Shown here piece after piece: positions 55,988 through 64,000 of a stretch of DNA of 64,000 nt. A program made the translations under genes and the position numbers. This stretch comes from Zopfochytrium polystomum (lineage: Eukaryota > Chytridiomycota > Chytridiomycetes > Chytridiales > Chytridiaceae). Under the pieces are notes generated by a model. That model did not search any database and was not told the origin of the DNA. It saw only the letters and a program-made list of their open reading frames with translations. Numbering within the stretch: position 1 is the first letter of the stretch; each line of letters opens with the position of its first letter. The stretch spans positions 62,001-126,000 of the forward strand of contig JAIVFJ010000041.1 in assembly GCA_025765615.1 (NCBI GenBank), given 5' to 3'.

Positions 55988-57392
55988 ATGCTCGTGATCG
56001 ATCCCACACAAGCCACGGTTTTCGGCTCTGTGTTGCTTATATCCGCCGCCATCCTCGTAGTGATCGTAAGTCCACTTGCTCCGGCCATGCGTAACTTAAT
56101 GTTCCGGGCTATCGTATAGTACCACTTTTTCCAACTTTTATTCATTTTCGTGTGCTGCAGGTGGTCTGTTTCTGGGATGTTCTGGCCAAGATCTCCAGCC
56201 GTCCACTTCTCATTTCGATTGTGGTAGCCACATTGGCACATATACTTTTCAGTTGTATCACAGGGGCGGTCACCCTCCAAACAACGGAGAGATTTGATTT
56301 AAATCGTACATACCGATCGGTCCTGGCTGCCGGATGTACGTAAATTACGGTAGTAACGGGGCTGACAATACTTCTCCTTCTGTCTCGCAAGGCTTTGATA
56401 TTCTAAGCGTAATGACCACCCCAGTAGTTAACCCTAGTGTAACGAGTTTGGACCTTGTAGATGTCTGCGCTAAATTTTCACATCACCTATCGGGCTTTGA
56501 TAATTCTTTCTCTGCGCGATTTGGTCGTAAATGCTGTCTCGGGATTTGTATTTGTCGGAACCGTTATTGTATCGTCGTAAGTCTTAAACAAAGTTGGACC
56601 AAGCGATTTACGACTATTCCTAGGTTTTGTAAGCGTTTCCGTGCTGCTTTTCACTGTTTTTCGATCGCTGAAGCAGTTCGTATAGCCCTGTACACTTGGT
56701 GTGAAAACTTCCTGGTGAGATATTACTGCGAAAGGCTGCCACTTAATTCAGTTCAAATAGTGGAACCTAGTTTACTCGAAAACGTGGCTTGCAGTAATTG
56801 CAGCTTACGTGACTGCAATTTGGCATACCACCGTGCTGGTTGGATTTTACTTAATTTCCCAATTCGCCATTATTAGAAGCATGACAGCTGTCTACAAAGT
56901 TCACGTTTCTTTTGGGATTATTCTGAAGATTGGAATTCGAAGCATTATCTATGCGACGCTCAGTGTGGCGTATGTTCTGATCGGTGGTGGGTGCTTGACG
57001 CGTTTTGAAAAGCACCTTTCTTAATTGCCCTTAATTTCACGCGCGAAGGAGGGTTCTTGCCAGGGTCCGACTTCGGTGCGAGAATTTGCGTTACGTTTCA
57101 ATATGCCTGCTAATTGCAAAACTTTGCACATTCTCTTTTCCTGCCGGCGTTCGCAGTCCCGTAAGTATACACCATTTTTTTTGACCGGCAGCAACAGTTT
57201 TGTCTCTGGGTTATTCTTACGCCGTTCACCAGGTTCACCCTCAACATCAGCGTTGACCTGATCATTATGATGCTTTTGTCGGATGCTCTCACCGTTCGAG
57301 ATATTGTTGAATTTTTCAGAAACGGACATAAAGATGCGAAGCGATCTTCCAACAACGAAATCCAGCGTGGTTCCAGCGGGCTATTGCAATAA
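55988..57392 (+). CDS. Unrecognised multipass membrane protein P1 (nine exons)
   Basis: Nine exons: 55988-56065, 56161-56335, 56392-56408, 56461-56576, 56624-56714, 56761-56986, 57049-57075, 57157-57160 and 57233-57392. Phases agree at every join and the total is 894 nt (297 residues). Hydrophobic segments: VFGSVLLISAAILVVIVVCF, PLLISIVVATLAHILFSCIT, YRALIILSL..VSGFVFVGTVIV, AAYVTAIWHTTVLVGFYLIS, SIIYATLSVAYVLIGG and ISVDLIIMMLLSDAL, so six or seven spans. The C-terminal tail is short and Ser-rich. The layout is compatible with a receptor- or channel-like protein, but I recognise no family motif. P2 (58085-59497) is a tandem paralog with the same exon structure, which supports this splice model. 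Confidence 0.75.
57157..57160 (+). other. 4-nt micro-exon of P1
   Basis: TCCC between acceptor TTCGCAG and donor GTAAGT. With one base from the previous exon and one from the next it encodes Val-Pro in DFVPFTLNIS. P2 has TTCC at the equivalent place. Confidence 0.72.
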
Positions 57393-58084
57393 AATGCGTT
57401 TGGGTCTAATCTCGGAACTGAACCAGTATCAGCAACGTCCCTGGCCCATTAAGCAACTAAGCCGTCCAATGGGATAACTTAGTTGGGTCTTGATCTCATC
57501 ATGTGTGAAGACAGAAGGACTGATTTCAAAGCTTATGGAATATTGTTCGTTTATTGATGAACTTCTGGGTGGGTCGAGAAATAAGCATTCGTTACCGAAT
57601 GAAGAATAAACCTCGACGACTATGTTGGTTAGACTGGAAGAAATGAGATCAGTCAGAGGCGGCGCATTCTTCCATTATCCTACGGCAGACGTGGCATGTT
57701 GCAAAGACCTGACAAAGGGTGCAGCTCATGGAGTCACGTACCAGTTGCCCTTGGCCGTTGCCATATTACATATGATGGCTGCCCAAGGTCTGTCTGGCGT
57801 TTTACATAGGCTATGATGAAAGAACGTCCAGTTGGCCATCGCGGCATTGAAAAAGCTTAGGTTTATTAGGATTGGATATTTTAACACGTGAAACTTGATT
57901 GAAACCGAGCCAGCGCCGTGGACGGCTGCTCTCCCGCTCGAAGCACTTCGGCGGCGCAATTGTTTAAGAGGGGTGAAGGGTTGTTTTGTGCTGGTTCCAG
58001 AACAGAGAAGATGTCACATACGGAGAGCCGCAAAACACAAAAGTATGCAAAAAAGATCAATTTGACGGACCCGCCTGGATCGTC
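57393..58084. other. Spacer between the tandem membrane-protein genes
   Basis: No supported gene. Short ORFs at 57622 and 57986 are not conserved between the tandem copies. P2 could in principle start earlier in frame, but the P1 start aligns with 58085. Confidence 0.5.
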
Positions 58085-59497
58085 ATGCTCATTCTAGACC
58101 CCACACAAGGGACCGTGTTCAGCTCTGTCCTGTTCATAGCAGCGTGCATACTCGTCGTAATAGTTCGTGTCAGGTTCCCCCTTTACACAATTGAGAGAGT
58201 GATGTGCGAGACCGGTTATGGTTCTTCATCTTCGGGAGTGTCGTGACTTACGCGGCATTTTGCCCACTTTGTTGGACAGGTGGTCTGTTTTTGGGATGTC
58301 CTCGCAAAGATCTCCAACAAGCCATTGCTCGTCTCCATTTGGGTTGCCACGATCGCCCACATAATCTTCAGTTGCATCACCGGAGCTATTACACTTCAAT
58401 CAACCCAAAAGTTTGATAAAGATCGTACTTACAATCACATATTGGCTGCTGGATGTAAGATGCCCAATTCTTCGAGATGCGCTAAATCCCTTCCGTGTGC
58501 TGCCGTCTTGTGTCGCAACAACCAAAAAGGCTTTGACATTCTCAGCGTAAGTGTTTTTACCCGACATCGCTGCTTGCCGTAGTAACTCAAAAAGTGCTCA
58601 GATGGCCTCTTTGAACTTCCATACAGCCTACAGGGCACTGATCATATTCTCACTACCAGCGATAATTCAAAATGTCATTGCGGGAGCAGTATTTATCCTG
58701 AGTATCGGGATTCAAACGTAAGGTCCAAATTTTAAACAAAAAATCCTTACCTTCCTTGAAGATTTTGTAGGTTTCATCGCTTCATACCTCGAAGACTAAA
58801 TTTTGAATAGCCCTTTACTCCTACTGCGAGAATTGGCGGGTACGTTCAATCAAATCTTAATATCTGTGATGTACCGTTCATCCCCGAAATGCAGTTGAAT
58901 CTCACGTTCACGAAAACTTCCCTCGCAACCGACGCGGCCTACCTTACCGCAGTTTGGAATGCCAGTGTTTTGGTTGGATTTTTTGTGCTTTCACAATTTG
59001 CGATTATACGCAGTATGTCGGCTGTGTACAAAATCCAGCCGTCGCTTTCAATTGTTGCCAAGATTGTGATAAGAAGTCTTATTTATGCCGCTTTAAGTTG
59101 CGCTTACGTATTGATTGGCGGTAAGACGTGACCTTTCTGTTTTTTCATCGCTTTCGTATTAATCTGCACCGTTTGACAAGGCGGTTACGTTCCGGGATCC
59201 GACTTTGGTATGTCTATCTTCGTCCAATGCATAAACGCTAACCATTTGGATCCACGCAGTTCCGTGAGCCTCCGAACGATTGCTGACCTAGCTTCGTCTC
59301 ATTACCTTAATTGTTGTAGATTCACTCTTCACATCAGTGTGGACCTGATCATTATGATGCTCCTCTCGGATGCGCTTGTTGTCCGAGACATCGTCCACCA
59401 TTTCCACAAAGGCGTTACCAACCACTCTGCCCGCTCGGACTCAAAGCGATCTTCGCAAAACAACTTGCAGAAGACTTCTAGCGGACTCGTTGCCTAA
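58085..59497 (+). CDS. Unrecognised multipass membrane protein P2, paralog of P1
   Basis: Exons 58085-58162, 58280-58454, 58530-58546, 58602-58717, 58771-58839, 58895-59120, 59181-59207, 59260-59263 and 59320-59497. Lengths match P1 exactly for exons 1, 2, 3, 4, 6, 7 and 8 (78, 175, 17, 116, 226, 27 and 4 nt). Shared strings include LDPTQGTVFSSVLFIAACIL, VCFWDVLAKIS, FSCITGAITLQ, SQFAIIRSMSAVYK and DLIIMMLLSDAL. Exon 5 is one base short of phase (TTTTGAATAGCC near 58801-58812). Adding an A in the AA would restore LNFEIALYSYCENWR, matching P1. So either a one-base consensus error or a disabled paralog. Function is unknown; 6-7 membrane spans. Confidence 0.72.
59260..59263 (+). other. 4-nt micro-exon of P2
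   Basis: TTCC between acceptor CCACGCAG and donor GTGAGC. Same position, length and phase as the P1 micro-exon, and encodes Val-Pro when joined. Confidence 0.72.
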
Positions 59498-59956
59498 CTA
59501 TCGTGGAAGGAGCATAAAAGTTTAGTCGCGAAGACAAAATTTGAGCATCTCTTGAGAAGGACTTTTTCTCTGTGACTTGTCAAAATTTTTCAAATGCGTC
59601 CTTGTCGCAACACCACAAACGAAGAGGCAACGACGAGACGACGACAACGACGATGCAGTTGCACGCGCTGATCACGGCGGGATCGCACGCACCGGCTCAT
59701 CCACGGACTTTGCTTGTACGCCAAAACCACCAGAATACACCCATCGTGGGCCGATCTGCCAGACACAGCAGGAATGACCCACCCTGCCCTGTTGCCATCT
59801 GCGCAAGTATTCGGCTGTCGCCAACAAGACGGTGCTGTACGAAGAGTGGTTCCAATGCAAGCAACGCTCGCCCCAATGGCGCGCCAGCGAGCTCGCACAC
59901 TCATATTCAAGACTCTCACTACTTGTGCTTAAGCTGCGGACGGGGCCGGCATCGCC
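59498..59956 (+). other. Spacer with a doubtful small coding stretch
   Basis: From 59577 one frame reads PPEYTHRGPICQTQQE, meets a TGA at about 59775, and continues as LPCCHLRKYSAVANKTVLY, then EEWFQCKQRSPQW. The Cys/His content looks zinc-binding. It could be a small broken gene or part of the 5' end of the PPR gene. I cannot name it. Confidence 0.2.
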
Positions 59957-62949
59957 TTGTCCCTCCGGATAAACTTCAACCGCACAAAGCAGTCCCCATT
60001 ATCTGCCAACCTCCTCAATTCGCGCGACGTTGCGCTTTCGGCGTGTCTATTCTTTCGGCGATATACCCGCACCTCCATCGCACGTCATGGACGATGGGTC
60101 GCGCCAGCGTCCGTTAATATTCTGAGACGACCGCCGCTCTTCACATTTCGGCCGAAGACTGACACCTCACATTCCGGGTCAAGGTTCCCATCTGATGAAG
60201 TCTTCCATCACCAGGACCAACTATTTTCCCTCTTTACCCAGCTGCAGGCGGATCAAAAGGTCCTTGACAATTCGCGAACCCATCACGCGATCCAAACTGC
60301 TCTCCGAGCGATTATTGCCATACTGCAGCTGCGCACGGCAAATTCTGCCCTGACGGCATCCCTTCCACCTGCCGAGTCTAATAGAAGACGGCCACACTCA
60401 CTCTACTCACCATGGACTGCGTGGCATCACTTGGTATTTTTGGAGAGTTTGAAGGCAGCCAATTTGCTGAGTTGGAGCACCTTAGCGTTGGCGGTCTTTT
60501 GGTGGCGAGTGGGATCCAGCCCGTTTCGGAACCTTCGCATGACAGGGGTGATGAGCAGGTGGAAGACCCGCATTATGAAGCAAACCTGCAGCAGAAACGA
60601 CTCTTTCCGACGGCGAGGATAGCGAGCTGTCGCGGACGGATCAGTGGGCCTGGTGGCTCAGCGAGTGGAGCTTTTATGAGCCGAGGGCTGACCGCGATAC
60701 GTGGTCGTTTGCGGAGACCTCAAGTCTGTATCTCAATGAAGCGGCAGCAGCCACCATAGATGCAGTGGCGTGGTTAGATAAAAGATCTGCTGAGAGCTGT
60801 GATGGCGAGACGCTTGGCGCGGAGTTGGTTTCCATGCAACAGGCAGCATCGGCTAGCCTATATCAGCAAGTTGCTCAAATGGACCCATCAGAGTTCGGGC
60901 TGACAAGTAGGGGCGAGGCTCTGTGGCAGATACAGCGTCTCAATGAACGGCTCTGGCGAAAGCTGTCGTGGCCCTCACCCGGGATGGGCGAAACGGCCGC
61001 TCCAAGCAGTAGCGGGGAGCTCATGCTGTGGTCATTGGTCGATGAATTAGTCCCACCAAGGGGCTGGGTCACAGGCTCATCGGGCTATGTGCTGCCCGTT
61101 GGCGACGGAATTTGGCTGTCGCTAGCTCTCAGGCGACGCGCCGCGCAAGATCCCTGCGGGTCTGTCGATTTGCTCGAACGGTGCATATACGCTGTGGAAT
61201 CTGCAGCGGAGTTTATGGTGTCCCAATCCGTCTTCACTGCGACCTCGTCCGTTCGGGTAATGTCCCTGCCTTTGCCACACCCTCGTGTGTGGAACGCAGT
61301 GCTCGACACTCTGATGCGGGCCGGTCACGTTGAAAATGCGTTCAAGCTGTTTGACCGTTGGCGCGGTCAGAAAGCCTGCACATGGGCTGTAACGAGGTCA
61401 GGAGAATCGGGCGAAGTTCGTGTCGAATTAAAGCCGAACCTGGCAGGCGACAGATTCTCCCGCCTCAAGCAGAAGCAATCGAAATACTATACTCAGAACC
61501 GATTCGTGCGAACTGTGCAGCGTGACCCGGACCAGACGACCTACATGATTTTGGCAAGCGGCTGCATAAGAAACGAAAAATGGGAGGATTTCGACAATAT
61601 CTTATCACTTGCAAGGAGTTCGAACAAGATCTCCGTTAAAGAGAGCCTAGAATCAAGCGATGAAGGTTCCTCTCGAGGCGATGCAGTGACTGCGAGCATT
61701 CTTCTTCGCAGCCAGGACAGGATGCACGTTCTCTGGGACTTTTTGCAAGTGCAGAACGCAATGGAGCAAGGACATTTCGATAGCGCCTGGAGGATTCTTC
61801 GCAAGGCAGTCGAAAGGTTCAAAAGCGCCGCGGGTATTTCGCTCCCGCTGGAGTCTGCTTCACATTTCGGAGGACGCCGCCAACAAAAAGACTTGGCTCT
61901 GCTTCAAGCTGCGACGGTGTTGCGGGAATGCTTTGGCGTCATGATAACTGGTTTTGCGAAGCGCGGCTTTTTAACCAGTGTGGACGCTGTTCTCTCCGAA
62001 CTATCCGACCTGCGAGCGGCCTCGACTGGGGCCGCAGGCGGCAAGAAAATGGTCTGGTCTGACCAACTTGCACTGCGTGTCCGCAATGTGTTGGCGTTTG
62101 TCGACGCCTTCTGCTCACTCAATCGCCTGAGCGACGCAGCTGCGACCCTGCAAAAGGTGTTTGCGTCGAAAGCCGAATCCCGCTTATACGACCTGGCCGT
62201 GGGTCTGGAGGTACTGTACAGAGGCTGCCGAACGGCCGTTGTGCGACAGAGGCAATGGGAGTCGACGGCGGCCAAAGAGCTCGTCCAAGCGGAAAGCGAC
62301 CCACCCGGCTCCACGCCGGCGCGTGGCGCAGACGAGGTCTTCCGGCAGTCGCTTACTCTGTTTCTGGACCTCGTCTCGCGGGACATTGAGGCGACTTTTC
62401 CCGCGTCCCTGCCGACGACGGCGAGGGCGGCGGAAGAACCAACGGTCGCGGATCGGCGAAACGGTGGCGGCACCGTCAGCGGCACCGTCGCCGGTGCACG
62501 CGATTTAACAAGGGGCGACGTCCGCCGCGCCGCGCTTTCCGGAGTGCTGCGCCACCACATTGGGCGCAGGGAGCTCGGCGCGTGCGAGGACGATCTTGGC
62601 CATGTCGATTGACCCGCTGGCTGCCGCGGAGCAGGCGGTGGGCGTCTCGTTCGGCCACGACGGAGGCGCTGCCGGTGCTGGCGCGGCGCGAGCGCTGCAC
62701 GACTCGCACCCGCTGGACGGCGTGCTTGTGTCCGACGAGCTTTTGGAGGAACTTGCACGGGCGTACGAGAGCGAAGGCCAGCAAGCTGAGGCCGACGCGG
62801 TGCGGAGGGAAATGAGGTGGCGTGGTCGTCGTATGGGGAACGACCGGGTCGGGAATGCTGGGAGGGGACTCCCCAACTTGAGAGAGGATGGCGCGTTTGC
62901 GGATGTTATGGAACTGGAAGAGACGTTGCAGTCGTGGTCTGGGAAGTAA
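59957..62949 (+). CDS. PPR-like protein, probably mitochondrial
   Basis: The N-terminus from 59957 is Arg/Ser-rich and nearly free of acidic residues (MSLRINFNRTKQSP, then RRYTRTSIARHGRW), as in a mitochondrial presequence. A helical region follows (HHAIQTALRAIIAILQLR). The main frame from about 60600 gives PPR-like helix pairs: HPRVWNAVLDTLMRAGHVEN/AFKLFDRW, DQTTYMILASGCIRNEKWED, FGVMITGFAKRGFLTSVDAV and NVLAFVDAFCSLNRLSDAA. PPR proteins bind organellar RNA; the specific target is unknown. The 5' structure is uncertain: an intron of about 44 nt near 60500-60545 and a one-base break near 60595 would join the frames. A further break at about 62580 joins GRRELGA to TILAMSIDPLAAAEQAV and the end at 62949. 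Confidence 0.55.
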
Positions 62950-63008
62950 TTGAGGGATGAAGCGGCCAAGCAAACTAAATATATTGGACAAGTTGTTTGG
63001 GCCATTTT

Positions 63009-64000
63009 TTAAAGTTTCGCAGAGACTGATAGATCGCCGCGATCGACGTACTCCAAAGCACCGTCCACAAAAGCCTTGAAGAGGTGAAGGTAAACTCCGG
63101 CTTCGCCTGAACTAGCTTGCTTCCGCGCAATGCGGGCAGCAATGCCTTGAGAAATGACAGCATACTGTTTGAAATGTACCGAACGGAGGACTGAAAGTCA
63201 GCCCAAGTGGCTGGAAACGAACGTCCCAAAATCTTCGCTTGATTACCTTGAAGAAACAGAACGCAATGCAGAAATCGAATTTCGGGATCGGATAAGGACG
63301 GCCCACTCGTGCGCAGTACTCTCGGATGAGGTCGTCGGCCTCGGGGACTGGTAGAGGCCGCGGAGCTCCCCTGAATCCACCGCCGTTTGTGCCCACGATT
63401 TCGTGAGGCATGTACCAGTATATCAGGAGGTTTGCAAGGTCGGCCAACGGGTGGCCAATGGTCGATCTGCGTAAAGGTTGAGGAGGACAATGAAGCAGGA
63501 TGTTGAGTCCCTTTGGCCGGTCCCAACCGAAAAAAAAAAAAAAAAGGGCGGTACTCAACAATTCCCAGTCCAATAACCCCACCACCCTTGGGGCGACCGG
63601 GTGGAAAACCATGTTGTCGACCTTGAAGTCGCCGTGCATGATGCTCGACTCGTCTGCCACCAAGTTCCGCTTGAACCATGCTATCATCTCGTCCATGCGC
63701 CGTATATCTTCGACTTTGACTCCCTTGTCGTCGACCACCGAGGCCTGGAGATTCGAAATCGCGGAGAGGGTTTTGATCTGACGGAGGTAAAAGTCGCGAG
63801 GCGGGCCGTAGTTGGAGAGCCCAACTTCGTTAGGCTTGACCTTGTGGAGGCGGGCGAGCGTGTCGACCACGGCGTCGTAGCTGGATTGCCGAACACGAGG
63901 GCGATCTCAGAACACGGTTTTAAACCAAATCCCTCGCCGAAGACTCAACTAGACTCGCTTCTGGCTCTTGTCGACTGTGTCCATTTCATTTTTCGTAAAG
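63009..64000 (-). CDS. ACAD10/APH-type phosphotransferase, N-terminus off window
   Basis: Aminoglycoside-phosphotransferase-fold kinase of the kind fused to, or partnered with, ACAD10/11 acyl-CoA dehydrogenases. Visible from the N-terminal side: VVDTLARLHKVKPNEVGL, GPPRDFYLRQIKTL, catalytic loop IMHGDFKVDNMVFHP, metal site LLDWELSTIGHPLADL (split by an intron with a T-rich run, about 63465-63560), then YWYMPHE and FDFCIAFCFFK. After a second intron (acceptor at about 63152) it continues YAVISQGIAARIARKQASSG, HLFKAFVDGALEYV and SAKL, ending at 63009. The Brenner HGD and downstream Asp are present, so it looks active. The substrate in this family is a 4-hydroxy-acyl-CoA; that is from family knowledge. 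The Gly-loop part lies upstream of base 64000. Confidence 0.8.

Noticed and set aside
1..64000. tRNA, rRNA and CRISPR features
   Set aside because: No T-arm GTTCRANNC plus matching acceptor stem was found by eye, no rRNA-like blocks were seen, and there is no repeat-spacer array in this eukaryotic sequence. A covariance-model scan was not possible here.

Overview
This window is nuclear DNA of a fungus, most likely an early-diverging zoosporic (chytrid-like) lineage. The genes are protein-coding and dense, with short spliceosomal introns of about 45-150 nt. They include a fungal Zn2Cys6 transcription factor and a Rim15-type kinase next to genes that I recall as missing from budding yeast but kept in animals and some early fungi (a CNOT11-like CCR4-NOT subunit and a METTL9-like methyltransferase). 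The lineage is an inference from gene content. I see no tRNA, rRNA, CRISPR array or recognisable transposase or reverse transcriptase.

Layout: 1-1629 (+) is the 3' part of a Rim15/Greatwall-like kinase. 2273-4738 (-) is an unrecognised protein with an F-box-like start, and 4739-6385 is a microsatellite-rich spacer. 6386-7707 (-) is METTL9-like and 8190-8869 (-) is ribosomal protein uL13. 9591-12429 (-) is a single-span membrane protein with a C-terminal SH3 domain. 12780-14419 (-) and 24336-26015 (-) are paralogous membrane-anchored alpha/beta hydrolases, and a broken half copy lies at 16990-17640. 15382-16646 (-) is an ankyrin-type pseudogene. 17902-23657 (+) is NUP188 and 26608-27639 (+) is a short-chain dehydrogenase.

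28950-48468 (+) is the most unusual part. A secreted/transmembrane kelch-like ORF appears to be spliced in frame to a 17-kb array, giving one predicted protein of about 5,900 residues in about 22 exons. It carries 16 divergent copies of an unrecognised ~100-residue domain, three alanine-rich modules with 11-residue periodicity, and four copies of a WPFEMAYS-type repeat. The domain copies fall into two subfamilies: type A at both ends and type B in the middle.

48696-50046 (-) is MAK11/PAK1IP1-like. 50680-52215 (-) is a Zn2Cys6/AT-hook transcription factor and 53493-55615 (-) is CNOT11. 55988-57392 and 58085-59497 (+) are tandem paralogs of an unrecognised multipass membrane protein with identical splice architecture, including a 4-nt micro-exon. 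59957-62949 (+) is a PPR-like, probably mitochondrial, protein, and 63009-64000 (-) is a truncated ACAD10/APH-type phosphotransferase.

A recurrent caution: at least fifteen single-base frame breaks interrupt otherwise well-conserved genes, including NUP188, MAK11 and METTL9. They often fall in short homopolymers, and several are proven by an intact paralogous copy in the same window. This looks more like consensus indel error than gene decay, so coding coordinates are given through the breaks and the breaks are listed. Only the ankyrin gene, which has two in-frame stops as well, and the half hydrolase copy look truly dead.
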